From: Rubrivivax sp. | Lineage (GTDB): Bacteria; Pseudomonadota; Gammaproteobacteria; Burkholderiales; Burkholderiaceae_C | Assembly (NCBI GenBank): GCA_016790425.1 | Contig: JAEUPF010000172.1 | Coordinates: forward strand, 1-53,736 | DNA length: 53,736 nucleotides | Direction: 5' to 3' | Shown: piece after piece, positions 27,191 through 37,067 of the stretch | Position numbering within the stretch: the first letter of the stretch is position 1 | How the letters are laid out: each line of letters opens with the position of its first letter | Position numbers and translations under genes: made by a program | Notes under the pieces: model-generated | Database searches by the model: none | What the model saw: the letters and a program-made list of their open reading frames with translations, nothing else | Told to the model about the DNA's origin: nothing

Positions 27191-28096
27191 TCAGCCGCGC
27201 GCGGCCAGCAGTGAGGCGCCGACGATCAGCGCCGCGCCCAGCGCCAGCGCCGGCGTGAAGGCGCCGGCCCCCAGCAGCACGGCGCTGCCGCCGGCGAACA
27301 CCACTTCGCTGACCATCACCACCGCCGTCACGTTGGCGCTGACGCGCGCGGCGCCGTACTGCAGCGCCAGGTTCGCCGCCACGAACCATGCCGCCAGCAG
27401 CAGCACGCCGGCCAGCCATGCCGTCGTGGGCTCGGGCAGCGGCACGCGCGGGCTGCCGAGCGCCGCCGCCAGCAGCGTGGCGACGACGGCGCCGCCGAGG
27501 AACATCGCCAGCGCCCGCGCCGCCTCGGGTTCCCCGGCGTGGCGGCGCAAGAGGACGTTGGTGAGCGCGAAGGCGAAGCCGCCGGCCAGACCCAGCCACT
27601 CGGCCAGCGTGTGCGGCAAGGGCCAGCGGGCGACGGCGCCGCCGCCCGCATCGGCAGGCCACAGCACGATGGCGGCGCCGGCCAGCGACATCGCCAGCCT
27701 CAGCGCGGCGCCCGGGGTCAGCGGCTCGTGCAGCAGCCAGCGCGCCAGCAGCACGGCCCACAGCGGCATCAGGTAGAACAGCAGCACCACGCGCACCACG
27801 TCGCCGATCGTCACGCCCCAGTTGAAGGTGGCGTTGGTCGCGCCCGAGGCGAGCAGCAGCGCCACCAGCGCGGGCGCCCGCGCGAGCTGCCGCCAGGCCG
27901 AGGGGCGCGCCGCGGTGACGACGAGCACCCCGGCGGCATAGACGATGGCGGTGGCCCAGAGCGGGTGCAGGCCGCGCTCGCCCAGCTCGCGCAACGGCCA
28001 CCACGAAACGCCCCAGGCGAAGGCGTTGAACAGGAGCCCGGCGATCGCCCAGGCGCGCGGGCTGCCGCTGCCCTCGCGGGCCTCCTCAGTGGCCAT
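27191..28096 (-). CDS. DMT superfamily (EamA-type) transporter
   Basis: The 301-residue protein has about ten membrane spans in two EamA-like halves (for example AIAGLLFNAFAWGVSWWP and LAEWLGLAGGFAFALTNVLL). Members export amino acids or other metabolites across the inner membrane; the substrate cannot be assigned. Its start lies inside the end of lplT (11-base overlap), so the two are translated from one message. Confidence 0.88.
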   Translation of the reverse strand: MATEEAREGSGSPRAWAIAGLLFNAFAWGVSWWPLRELGERGLHPLWATAIVYAAGVLVVTAARPSAWRQLARAPALVALLLASGATNATFNWGVTIGDVVRVVLLFYLMPLWAVLLARWLLHEPLTPGAALRLAMSLAGAAIVLWPADAGGGAVARWPLPHTLAEWLGLAGGFAFALTNVLLRRHAGEPEAARALAMFLGGAVVATLLAAALGSPRVPLPEPTTAWLAGVLLLAAWFVAANLALQYGAARVSANVTAVVMVSEVVFAGGSAVLLGAGAFTPALALGAALIVGASLLAARG

Positions 28097-29363
28097 CCGT
28101 GCGTGCGATGGCCAGCAGGTGCTCGACCTCGGCGCGGTGCGTGCGCAGGTTGCGCAGGTGCCAGCGGCGGATCAGCTCCATCGTGCCGGCCACGGCGACG
28201 CCGAAGATCGCGATGGCGCCGAAGGCCGACAGGCCGAAGCGCGTCATGCCGGCGTAGAACGCGCCCAGGCCGAGGATGCAGGCCTGCTCGTTGAAGTTCT
28301 GCACCGCGATCGAGCGGCCGGCGCCCATCAGGTTGTGGCCGCGGTGCTGCAGCAGCGCGTTCATCGGCACGACGAGGAAGCCGCCGAGTGCGCCCAGCAT
28401 CGTCAGGAACGGCGCGGCCACCCACACGTTGTCGATGGCGACCATGCCGATCACGAGCACGCCCATCGCGATGCCCAGCGGGATGACGCCGGTGGCGCGG
28501 TCCAGCCGCATCGCCGCCGTCGCCACGACGGCGCCGACGGCGGTGCCGATGGCCACCACGCCCACCAGGCGCGAAGCCTGCGTCGTGTCGTAGGCCAGCG
28601 CTGCGGCCGCCCAGGCCAGCACGATGTAGCGCAGGTTGCCGGCGACGCCCCAGAACAGCGTCGTCGTCGCCAGCGAAATCTGCCCCAGCCGGTCGTGCCA
28701 CAGCCGCGAGTTGCAATCGGCGAAGTCGCGCACCAGCAGCGCCAGCTTGGGGTTGAACGGAATCAGCGGCGCTTCGGTGCGCGGGATGTACAGGTTGAAG
28801 ATCGCGGCGAGGATGTAGATGAACACGAGCACGCTGATGGCCGCCTCGGGCGGGGTGTCGATGCCGGTGTCCAGCAGCGGGAAGTCGAAGCCCAGCAGCA
28901 TCGCCGCGACGCGCGCGCCGACGAGCTGGCCTCCGAGCAGCACGCCGAGGATGATGGAGGCGATCGTCAGGCCCTCGATCCAGCCGTTGGCCTTGACCAG
29001 CTGCGAAGCGGGCAGGAGCTCGGTGAGGATGCCGTACTTGGCCGGCGAATACGCCGCCGCGCCGAGGCCGACGATGGCGTAGGCGAGGATCGGGTGCGAG
29101 CCGAACAGCATCATCAGGCAGCCGACGATCTTGATGCTGTTGGAGACGAACATCACGCGGCCCTTCGGGATGCAGTCGGCGAAGGCGCCGACGAACGGGG
29201 CCAGCACGACGTAGAAGAGCGCGAACATCGGCACCAGCGCGGCGCGCTGCCATTCGGCAGCGCCGCCGCTGCGCAGCAGCTCGACGGCGGCGACGAACAA
29301 GGCGTTGTCGGCCAGCGAGCTGAAGAACTGCGCCGACATGATGGTGGAGAAGCCTCTTTTCAT
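28086..29363 (-). CDS. lplT: Lysophospholipid transporter LplT (MFS)
   Basis: The 425-residue inner-membrane carrier belongs to the major facilitator superfamily, with about twelve spans. It opens MKRGFSTIMSAQFFSSLADNA, and AAAYSPAKYGILTELLP and NEQACILGLGAFYAG are typical of LplT proteins, which flip lysophospholipids inward for re-acylation. It is divergent from alr, with radA further on, a neighbourhood common in Burkholderiales. No clear ribosome site precedes the ATG. In other bacteria LplT partners the acyltransferase Aas, which is not in this window. Confidence 0.92.
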   Translation of the reverse strand: MKRGFSTIMSAQFFSSLADNALFVAAVELLRSGGAAEWQRAALVPMFALFYVVLAPFVGAFADCIPKGRVMFVSNSIKIVGCLMMLFGSHPILAYAIVGLGAAAYSPAKYGILTELLPASQLVKANGWIEGLTIASIILGVLLGGQLVGARVAAMLLGFDFPLLDTGIDTPPEAAISVLVFIYILAAIFNLYIPRTEAPLIPFNPKLALLVRDFADCNSRLWHDRLGQISLATTTLFWGVAGNLRYIVLAWAAAALAYDTTQASRLVGVVAIGTAVGAVVATAAMRLDRATGVIPLGIAMGVLVIGMVAIDNVWVAAPFLTMLGALGGFLVVPMNALLQHRGHNLMGAGRSIAVQNFNEQACILGLGAFYAGMTRFGLSAFGAIAIFGVAVAGTMELIRRWHLRNLRTHRAEVEHLLAIARTDGH

Positions 29364-29533
29364 CGTCGTCGGCGTGCGCGGCGGCCTTGCGGCCGCCGCG
29401 AAGGGTTCTCCTCGGCGGCGCAGGGCGCGATAGGGGAGGCCGAAAAGCGGGCTTGAAGGGGCCGATGGATTGCGGCGCTTCGAGGCCGGCCGGCCTGCGG
29501 GGCGGCGGTTTATAGCATGCGCATTTGCGGTGC

Positions 29534-29539
29534 CAGAAT
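29534..29539 (+). promoter_or_regulatory. Candidate -10 box for alr
   Basis: CAGAAT lies 60 bases before the alr ATG in the 235-base divergent gap shared with lplT. The following bases (CGCCGC) are identical to those behind the same hexamer ahead of radA. Otherwise the gap holds no recognisable gene. Confidence 0.4.
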
Positions 29540-29598
29540 CGCCGCGCCCCATTTCGAGGCCCCGCGCTTCCGGGGGCTTTCCTCCTTCGCAGCCCCTC

Positions 29599-30732
29599 AT
29601 GCCGCGTCCGATCGAAGCGCTCATCCACACCGCCGCGCTGGCGCACAACCTCGCGCGGGCGCGCGCCGCCGCGCCGGGCGCCCGCCTCTGGGCGGTGGTG
29701 AAGGCCAATGCCTACGGGCATGGCATCGAACGCGCCTACGAAGGGCTGCGCGGCGCCGACGGCTTCGCGCTGCTCGACCTGGCCGAGGCCGAACGCGTGC
29801 GCGCGCTCGGCTGGCGCGGCCCGGTGCTGCTGCTCGAAGGCGTGTTCGAGCCGCGCGACCTGGAGACGGTATCGCGGCTGGACCTATGGCACACGGTGCA
29901 TTGCGCCGAGCAGATCGACTGGCTGGCCGCGCACAAGACGGCGGCGCCACAGCACGTGTTCCTGAAGATGAACAGCGGCATGAACCGGCTCGGTTTCCGG
30001 CCGGCGAGCTACCGCGCCGCGTGGGTGCGGCTGAACGCCCTGCCGCAGGTGGCCGAGATCGGCCTGATGACGCACTTCTCCGATGCCGACGGCGTGCACG
30101 GCATCGAAGCGCAGCTGCAAGCCTTCCGCGCCGCGACGCGCGACCTGCCCGGCGAGCGCACGGTGGCCAACAGCGCCGCCATCCTGCGCCACCACGGCGC
30201 CGGCGGTCTCCTCGCGGGGCCGGACGCCGACGACTGGGTGCGGGCCGGCATCATGAGCTACGGCAGCGCGCCCGACTTCCCCGAGCACGACGCCGCGCAC
30301 TGGCAGCTGATGCCGGCGATGACGCTGCGCACGCGCCTCATCGCCACGCAGCAGCTCGGGCGCGGCGACAGCGTCGGCTACGGCAGCACGTTCGTCGCCG
30401 GGCAGCCGATGCGCATCGGCATCGCCGCCTGCGGCTACGCCGACGGCTACCCGCGCCATGCGCCGCACGGCACGCCGGTGCTGGTGGACGGCGTGCGCAC
30501 GGCCACCGTCGGCCGCGTGTCGATGGACATGCTGGCCGTGGACCTCGCGCCGGTGCCCGGCGCGCGCATCGGCAGCGAAGTGACGCTGTGGGGCCGCAGC
30601 GGCGCGCCGCAGGCGGCGGCCGGCAGCCCCATCCTTTCGATCGATGAGGTGGCACGCTCGGCCGCTACGATCGGCTACGAACTCATGTGCGCCCTGGCCC
30701 AGCGGGTGCCGGCGCGTGCGGTGAGCCAGTGA
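29599..30732 (+). CDS. alr: Alanine racemase
   Basis: The 377-residue PLP enzyme interconverts L- and D-alanine for peptidoglycan. Lys35 in [12 protein letters not shown] binds PLP, and Tyr261 in [12 protein letters not shown] is the second catalytic base. [10 protein letters not shown] and [13 protein letters not shown] also match the family. The ATG at 29599 follows the rule that Alr starts shortly before the first strand ([12 protein letters not shown]). Whether it is the biosynthetic (alr) or catabolic (dadX) type is not settled, but the context with lplT and radA favours the housekeeping gene. Confidence 0.95.
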   Translation: MPRPIEALIHTAALAHNLARARAAAPGARLWAVVKANAYGHGIERAYEGLRGADGFALLDLAEAERVRALGWRGPVLLLEGVFEPRDLETVSRLDLWHTVHCAEQIDWLAAHKTAAPQHVFLKMNSGMNRLGFRPASYRAAWVRLNALPQVAEIGLMTHFSDADGVHGIEAQLQAFRAATRDLPGERTVANSAAILRHHGAGGLLAGPDADDWVRAGIMSYGSAPDFPEHDAAHWQLMPAMTLRTRLIATQQLGRGDSVGYGSTFVAGQPMRIGIAACGYADGYPRHAPHGTPVLVDGVRTATVGRVSMDMLAVDLAPVPGARIGSEVTLWGRSGAPQAAAGSPILSIDEVARSAATIGYELMCALAQRVPARAVSQ

Positions 30733-30776
30733 GGTTCGGGCCAGAAAACCACCCGCGCCAGGAGCGAGGAGCGAAC

Positions 30777-31049
30777 ATGGAACGCGGAATCTTCATGACC
30801 ATCGTCGTCGGCCTCGTCGTGGGCGCCATCGCGCGCTTCGTGATGCCGGGCGAACAGAAGATGGGCTGGATCCTCACCTGCCTGCTGGGCATCGGTGGCT
30901 CGCTGGCCGCCGGCTTCATCGGCCAGGTGGTCGGCTGGTACCGGCCGGGCGAAGGCGCCGGCTGGATCGCCTCGGTGGTCGGGGCGCTGGTGCTGTTGTT
31001 CATCGTCGGCAAGTTGAAGGGCGGCTCCGGCAGCGGCTCCTCGTCGTGA
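30777..31049 (+). CDS. GlsB/YeaQ/YmgE family membrane protein
   Basis: The 90-residue protein has three short membrane spans with the family's Gly-rich pattern (IVVGLVVGAIARFVMPGEQ, then GWILTCLLGIGGSLAAGFIG, and GWIASVVGALVLLFIVG). Such proteins are linked to stress responses, without a defined biochemical role. It ends with a Gly/Ser tail. AGGAG lies about seven bases before the ATG. Confidence 0.88.
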   Translation: MERGIFMTIVVGLVVGAIARFVMPGEQKMGWILTCLLGIGGSLAAGFIGQVVGWYRPGEGAGWIASVVGALVLLFIVGKLKGGSGSGSSS

Positions 31050-31093
31050 CCGGCCGCTGAACACGCCGCAGCAGCGGGCGGCAGCCGCGGCAC

Positions 31094-31099
31094 CAGAAT
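31094..31099 (+). promoter_or_regulatory. Candidate -10 box placed for a leaderless radA transcript
   Basis: CAGAAT is followed by CGCCGC and directly by the radA ATG. There is no ribosome site between them. The arrangement predicts transcription starting at the start codon. Confidence 0.45.
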
Positions 31100-31105
31100 C
31101 GCCGC

Positions 31106-32494
<1,389 letters not shown>

Positions 32495-32522
32495 GGCGAG
32501 CGCGCCCGATCGAGCGGACAGG

Positions 32523-32547
32523 AGCCCGACGCGGCGGCGGGCTTCTT
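32523..32547 (+). terminator. Weak hairpin terminator after radA
   Basis: AGCCCG and CGGGCT pair across a 9-base loop and are followed by TCTT. It lies 29 bases behind the radA stop. The stem is short and the T-run poor, so it may be an imperfect terminator. Confidence 0.35.
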
Positions 32548-32636
32548 GTCATCGGCGCAGGATGCCCCCACGTTGCAGGCCAGCCGCCGTTGCGGCGGTG
32601 GTGGTTGCGATCAACCTGCCGGAAGGACCGAAGGCC

Positions 32637-32909
32637 ATGTGGAAGCGCTTGTCCGTGCTGTGGACCGTGGTGCGTGGCGACGCGCGGCTGCTGTGGCGGG
32701 CGCTGCGCCACCCGCGTGCGCCGGGGTGGTTGAAGGTGGGCACGCTGGCGATCGTGGCCTACGTGCTGTGGCCGGTGGACCTGGTCCCCGACTTCATCCC
32801 CTTCCTCGGCGCCGTCGACGACATCGTCCTCGTGCCGCTGGCCATCCGCTTCCTGCTCGACCGCCTGCCCGGGGCGCTGCGCGCGGAGATCTCGCAGCCG
32901 TTGGCCTGA
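32637..32909 (+). CDS. DUF1232 (YkvA-like) membrane protein
   Basis: The 90-residue protein carries the DUF1232 motif YVLWPVDLVPDFIPFLGAVD, followed by DDIVLVPLAIRFLLDRLP. The family is membrane-associated and of unknown function. The start at 32637 is preferred to an in-frame ATG at 32562 because the first residues MWKRLSVLWTVVRGD fit and GAAGGACCGAAGG lies just upstream. The protein is convergent with the GT25 gene, 19 bases apart. Confidence 0.88.
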   Translation: MWKRLSVLWTVVRGDARLLWRALRHPRAPGWLKVGTLAIVAYVLWPVDLVPDFIPFLGAVDDIVLVPLAIRFLLDRLPGALRAEISQPLA

Positions 32910-32928
32910 ACCTCGGCGCCGCGCCATC

Positions 32929-33708
32929 CTAACCGCCGCGGCCGGCGAGCAGTTCACGGGCCGCGCTCGCGATGCCGTAGCCGGCGCGCCGCAGTTCGTT
33001 GCCGATGCGGTAGGCATACGTGCTGCCGCGCTTCCACTTCGCGAACTTGCGGTCGGGCGCGGTGACGATGGTCGAGGCGATCACCTCGTCGTGGCCGCAG
33101 GGCGTGGGCGTGACGAGGCGGAACTTGAGGCCGAAGCGCCAGCCCTGGTCGAACACGTGGTCGTACGGCAGGCTCATCGGCAACAGGCCTGCGACGTAAG
33201 CGGCGGCGGCCTTGCGGTTCATCAGGTACGCGCTCGAGCCGGTGCAGCGCGAAAGCATCACCGCCAGCGAATGCCCCGGCGCCACTTCGAGGTAGGGCAC
33301 CGGCGTGCCCGAGTGCACGGCCGAGAGCTTGGCCACGTCCCAGCGGTCGCGGCGCGCCACGAGGCCTTCCAGCACTGCAGGCAGGCTGGCGTGCAGCAGC
33401 ACGTCGTCTTCGAGCACGAGCGCGAACTCGAACGGGCTGGCCAGCAGCGCGCGCATGACCTCGACGTGCGACAGGTAACATCCCAGCTCGCCCAGCGCGG
33501 GCGTCATGCCGTGCTTGCGCCGGTAGGCGGGCTCGTCCAGCGAGGCGGCCTGCTCAGGCGTCATCGCACGCGCATCGACAGCGGCCAGGCGCGTCCAAGG
33601 CAGCCCGAGTCCATCGAGCTGCGCGCGCACCCGCGCCAGGCGCTCGGGTGCCCGATCGAGGTTGATGACCCATGTGTGCAGGCTGTGCAGGCGGTTCGGC
33701 GGATTCAC
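32929..33708 (-). CDS. Glycosyltransferase family 25 (LPS/glycan type)
   Basis: The 259-residue protein starts, from the GTG at 33708, with the GT25 entry TWVINLDRAPERLARVRAQL. It has ELGCYLSHVEVMRALL and the metal/sugar-nucleotide binding acidic cluster Glu100-Asp101-Asp102 in ALVLEDDVLL. Family members transfer galactose or similar sugars in LPS or capsule assembly in the cytoplasm. No other LPS genes are near. The ATG-less start is preceded at exactly six bases by CAGAAT and has no ribosome site, so the message may be leaderless. The Tyr-rich end is normal for the family. Confidence 0.88.
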   Translation of the reverse strand: MNPPNRLHSLHTWVINLDRAPERLARVRAQLDGLGLPWTRLAAVDARAMTPEQAASLDEPAYRRKHGMTPALGELGCYLSHVEVMRALLASPFEFALVLEDDVLLHASLPAVLEGLVARRDRWDVAKLSAVHSGTPVPYLEVAPGHSLAVMLSRCTGSSAYLMNRKAAAAYVAGLLPMSLPYDHVFDQGWRFGLKFRLVTPTPCGHDEVIASTIVTAPDRKFAKWKRGSTYAYRIGNELRRAGYGIASAARELLAGRGG

Positions 33709-33714
33709 GGCGCG

Positions 33715-33720
33715 ATTCTG
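33715..33720 (-). promoter_or_regulatory. Candidate -10 box placed for a leaderless GT25 transcript
   Basis: On the minus strand CAGAAT is followed by CGCGCC and then the GTG start codon. The spacing is identical to that at lysR and radA. Confidence 0.45.
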
Positions 33721-33745
33721 CTGTCGCGGGCGGCTGCATCCCCGC

Positions 33746-34243
33746 ATGAACGCAGCACTCGGCTGGGGGCTTGCGGCGCTGGCCGTGGCGGCGGGCTTCA
33801 TCGGCTGGGGCTGGCCCGGCGTGGCACTGGCCCTCACCGTCATCGTCTTCTGGCTGCTGCTGCAGTTCAGCCGCTCCCTGCGCGTGCTGCGCGAAGCCTC
33901 GGGCCGGCCGGTGGGCAGCGTCGACAACGCCGTGATGCTGCACGCCAAGCTGCATCGCGGCCTGAGGCTGCCGCAGATCCTCAGGCTCACGCGCAGCCTC
34001 GGGCGCAAGGAGCCGGTGCCACAGGCCGGCGCAACGGGTGCGGCACCGGGCGGCCCGGGCGCAAGCGTCGAGGAACGCTTCTCGTGGGCCGACGCCGGCG
34101 GCGACAGCGTGCTGGCGGTGCTGCGCGATGGCCGTCTGGCCGAGTGGACGCTGACGCGGCGGGCTGCGGGCCCCGGGGCGCCGGCGCCCCCGCCGCAGCC
34201 GCAAGCCGCCACGTCGGGCAGCGGCGACGCCCCCGGAACCTAG
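33746..34243 (+). CDS. Small membrane protein of unknown function
   Basis: The 165-residue protein opens with two close membrane spans (LGWGLAALAVAAGFIGWGW and GVALALTVIVFWLLLQF), then a basic cytoplasmic-like part (SRSLRVLREASGRPVGSVDNAVM, split as VLREASGRPVG and SVDNAVMLHAKL) and a disordered Gly/Ala/Pro tail. No domain is recognised, but similar unnamed proteins are common next to ilvE in this order. It is divergent from the GT25 gene by 37 bases, and its TAG stop is part of the ilvE -10 candidate. Confidence 0.75.
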   Translation: MNAALGWGLAALAVAAGFIGWGWPGVALALTVIVFWLLLQFSRSLRVLREASGRPVGSVDNAVMLHAKLHRGLRLPQILRLTRSLGRKEPVPQAGATGAAPGGPGASVEERFSWADAGGDSVLAVLRDGRLAEWTLTRRAAGPGAPAPPPQPQAATSGSGDAPGT

Positions 34244-34246
34244 AAT
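34241..34246 (+). promoter_or_regulatory. Candidate -10 box for ilvE
   Basis: TAGAAT overlaps the TAG stop of the preceding gene and lies 71 bases before the ilvE ATG. The leader between them contains a GCGCCTC-GAA-GAGGCGC hairpin at about 34280, which could affect translation. Confidence 0.4.
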
Positions 34247-34316
34247 CCGGCCTCAGTCATCCCTTCGCATTCGCTGCCGGCGCCTCGAAGAGGCGCGGCG
34301 GCCCCAGGAGCAAACC

Positions 34317-35243
34317 ATGTCGATGTCCGACCGCGACGGCAAGATCTGGATGGACGGCCGCCTCGTCGACTGGCGCGACGCCAGGATCCACGTGCTGACG
34401 CACACGCTGCACTACGGCTGCGGCGCCTTCGAGGGCGTGCGCGCCTACAAGACGGCCAGCGGCAAGACGGCGATCTTCCGCCTGCGCGAGCACACCGAGC
34501 GCCTGTTCAACAGCGCCAAGATCCTGCGCATGAAGATCCCGTTCACGATGCAGCAGGTGATGGACGCGCAGTGCGAGGTGGTGCGCGCCAACAAGCTGGA
34601 CAGCTGCTACCTGCGCCCGCTGACCTGGATCGGCGACCAGAAGCTGGGCGTCAGCCCCAAGGGCAACACGATCCACCTGATGATCGCCGCCTGGTCCTGG
34701 GGCGCCTACCTCGGCGAAGAGGGCCTCAAGCGCGGCATCCGCGTCAAGACCAGCAGCTACACCCGCCACCACGTCAACATCACGATGACGCAGGCCAAGG
34801 CGGTGAGCAACTACACCAACAGCATCCTCGCCAACATGGAAGCCACCGACGAGGGCTACGACGAGGCGATGCTGCTGGACGCCTCGGGCTTCGTCAGCGA
34901 GGGCGCCGGCGAGAACCTGTTCATCGTCAAGGGCGGCACCGTCTACACACCGGACCTTTCCGCCGGGGCGCTGAACGGCATCACGCGCAACACCGTCTTC
35001 GCGATCTGCAAGGACCTCGGCCTGCCGCTGGTGGAAAAGCGCATCACCCGCGACGAGGTCTACATCTGCGACGAGGCCTTCTTCACCGGCACCGCCGCCG
35101 AGGTGACGCCGATCCGCGAACTCGATCGCATCGAGCTGGGCAGCGGATCGCGCGGGCCGATCACCGAGAAGATCCAGAGCGCCTTCTTCGACATCGTCAA
35201 CGGCCGCAACGCGAAGTACGCCGAGTGGCTGGCGCCGGTGTGA
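34317..35243 (+). CDS. ilvE: Branched-chain amino acid aminotransferase
   Basis: The 308-residue fold-type IV PLP enzyme makes Leu, Ile and Val from their keto acids. Lys161 in TQAKAVSNYTNSI binds PLP (E. coli IlvE Lys160). HTLHYGCGAFEGVRAY at the N-terminus and EGAGENLFIVKGG in the second half are characteristic. CAGGAG lies six bases before the ATG. A CHCC zinc-finger gene follows after 20 bases and is probably cotranscribed. Confidence 0.96.
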   Translation: MSMSDRDGKIWMDGRLVDWRDARIHVLTHTLHYGCGAFEGVRAYKTASGKTAIFRLREHTERLFNSAKILRMKIPFTMQQVMDAQCEVVRANKLDSCYLRPLTWIGDQKLGVSPKGNTIHLMIAAWSWGAYLGEEGLKRGIRVKTSSYTRHHVNITMTQAKAVSNYTNSILANMEATDEGYDEAMLLDASGFVSEGAGENLFIVKGGTVYTPDLSAGALNGITRNTVFAICKDLGLPLVEKRITRDEVYICDEAFFTGTAAEVTPIRELDRIELGSGSRGPITEKIQSAFFDIVNGRNAKYAEWLAPV

Positions 35244-35263
35244 GCGCGGAGGACACAACAGCC

Positions 35264-35497
35264 ATGAGCCACCGCGTCGCCGATCCCGCCACCACCGCCC
35301 CCAAGGCCGTCGTCGAACTGGCCGCCGCCGACCTCGTAGGCCCGGGCGTCGTCCACTGCCCGAATCCGAAGATGCCGCTGTGGAGCACGCACCCGCGCGT
35401 GTTCATCGACGTGGCCACCACGGGCGAAGGGCGCTGTCCGTACTGCGGCACTGCGTACCGGCTGAAGGCCGGCCAGAAGGTGCACGCGGCGCACTGA
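35264..35497 (+). CDS. CHCC zinc-finger protein (NDUFS6-like)
   Basis: The 77-residue protein has the four zinc ligands of the zf-CHCC domain: Cys32 (HCPNP), His43 (THPRVFI), Cys58 and Cys61 (RCPYCGTAYRL). The domain is shared with the mitochondrial complex I subunit NDUFS6; in beta-proteobacteria the small protein usually sits behind ilvE, with unknown function. GCGGAGGA precedes the ATG. Confidence 0.9.
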   Translation: MSHRVADPATTAPKAVVELAAADLVGPGVVHCPNPKMPLWSTHPRVFIDVATTGEGRCPYCGTAYRLKAGQKVHAAH

Positions 35498-35563
35498 GCG
35501 CCCAAGTGCAGCGCGGCGTGCTGCCCCGTGCGGCGGCGCGGGGGCGAAACGCACCAGCCCGGG

Positions 35564-36925
35564 CTAGAGCGCTTCGATGATCTCGCGCCGCTTGCGCTGG
35601 TATTCCTCTTCGGTGATGAGGTTCGCTTCGCGCAGCCGGCGCAGCGTGCGCAGGCGGTTCTCCTGCTCTTCGAGGTAGGCTGCGTCGCGTACGCGTGGCG
35701 GTGCCGCACGGGCCGCGGCCGCTGGTGCGCTGGCGGCAGCGGCCGCCGCCGGCGCAGGACCGCGCGCGGCGCTCGCGCCCACTGCCGCGGCCGATGCGGC
35801 CGATGCGGCTGATGCGGCCGATGCCGCTGCTGCGGCCGATGCCGCTGCTGCGGCCGATGCCGCCGCCGCGGGTGGCGCGGCTGCCAGCGCAGCAGCCGCT
35901 GCCCCCGCGTCCTCGAGCGCGCCGCTCAACGCCCGCTGCAGCCACAGGTTCACCGCCTGCACGCCCGGCGCCGGCGCCGCGGCGCCCGCGGCCAGCCCCA
36001 CCAGCACGCCCGAGCGCAACTGCGAACGCTGCTGCGCCTCGTCGGCGGCGAGCAGGTCGACGATGGCAGTGGCCGGCTGCCGGGCGCCGCGGTAGCCCAT
36101 CGCCAGCGCCGGGCGCCCCGCTTCCGGTGCTGCCACGCCGAGTGCCAGGCGCGCGAGCGGCGTTGCCGCGGCGCCGCCGCCGCCGCCGAAGCCGGCCGCC
36201 CAGCCCGACTCGATGCTCAGCTTGGCGGCCGTGACCACAGCGACGAGCGAGGCGCCGGCGAGCGCACGCGCGCCGACGAAGCGCGCCGGAACCGTGAACG
36301 AGACCGTGCGGCCGCGCACGCGCACGTCGGTGGCGAAGAAGATCTCGGCGTCGATGACGGCGTCGACATCGGTGCCGGCTGGGGCGCCGCCGTCGGTCAG
36401 CGCGTCGCGCAACTGGCGGCGCATCAGTTCGGGCCGGGGCGTCAGCACGATCGCCCGCTCCCACGCGTGCGCCGCGTCGGCGCGGGCGCGCCGCCCCGGC
36501 AGCAGCGCCGTGTGCCCGGAGCCGGGAACGCGGTCGAGGTCGAGGTAGATGTCGAGGTTGAAAGCGTAGAAGCCGCGCCGCGCGAACAGCGACAGGTCCT
36601 CGTTGCCGAGCAGGCCCGACTTCACCTGCGCCGGGTCGCGCACCGCGTTGCCGAAGGTGGCTTCGAAGCGCAGGCGGTCGCCCTCGTCGAACACGCTCAG
36701 CGCGCGCAGGTCGAGGTCGCCGGGCTCGACGATCGGCTCGCGCGGAGGCACGAGCGAGCCGTCGCCGCTGTCGTCGCCCGCGGCGTCGCTTATCTGGAGC
36801 AATGGCGTTGTCTGCGCGAGGGCCGGCAGCGGCGCCACCAGCGCCATCAGCACCATGAGCAAGAACAGCGGGAACAGCGTCGCAAGTGCCCGGCGATGCA
36901 CCGCGGCGAGGGTTCGGTTCTTCAT
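35564..36925 (-). CDS. Exported glucodextranase-C-like protein with C-terminal SHOCT domain
   Basis: The 453-residue protein has a signal peptide (1-37, ending PLPALA/Q). Residues about 45-240 resemble the C-terminal module of glucodextranase: DAAGDDSGDGSLVPPREPI, DLDLRALSVFDEGDRLRFE, GFYAFNLDIYLDLD and AWERAIVLTPRPE. A long Ala/Ser linker (about 339-408) built by 9-bp repeats follows. A SHOCT-like motif ends the protein (415-453, ANLITEEEYQRKRREIIEAL). SHOCT domains are usually on oligomerising or membrane-linked proteins; here it would be extracytoplasmic. It is the last gene of the leftward alpha-glucan locus. The start at 36925 fits the signal peptide. Family assignment is by visible motifs only. 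Confidence 0.78.
   Translation of the reverse strand: MKNRTLAAVHRRALATLFPLFLLMVLMALVAPLPALAQTTPLLQISDAAGDDSGDGSLVPPREPIVEPGDLDLRALSVFDEGDRLRFEATFGNAVRDPAQVKSGLLGNEDLSLFARRGFYAFNLDIYLDLDRVPGSGHTALLPGRRARADAAHAWERAIVLTPRPELMRRQLRDALTDGGAPAGTDVDAVIDAEIFFATDVRVRGRTVSFTVPARFVGARALAGASLVAVVTAAKLSIESGWAAGFGGGGGAAATPLARLALGVAAPEAGRPALAMGYRGARQPATAIVDLLAADEAQQRSQLRSGVLVGLAAGAAAPAPGVQAVNLWLQRALSGALEDAGAAAAALAAAPPAAAASAAAAASAAAAASAASAASAASAAAVGASAARGPAPAAAAAASAPAAAARAAPPRVRDAAYLEEQENRLRTLRRLREANLITEEEYQRKRREIIEAL
35785..35856. repeat. 9-bp tandem repeat coding for the Ala/Ser linker
   Basis: Eight 9-base units, alternating GCGGCCGAT and GCCGCTGCT types, encode Ala-Ser-Ala/Ala-Ala-Ala runs on the minus strand inside the linker between the glucan-binding-like part and the SHOCT motif. 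Confidence 0.82.
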
Positions 36926-37067
36926 CGGCTGGGGTCCGGACAGGAGCGGCGAAGGGTAAGGCAAGGAGGGCCCGCATCCGCTGTGAACGGATGGGGCCCT
37001 GCGGGCTCGACCGGGTCGGAACGGGGCCCGCTCGTGCGAGTGAGGGCGGCCGTGCGCCGCCCGCGCC

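Noticed and set aside
35264-35497. Possible ferredoxin or rubredoxin from the Cys pair near the C-terminus
   Set aside because: Spacing and the additional Cys and His fit the CHCC zinc-finger family behind ilvE better.
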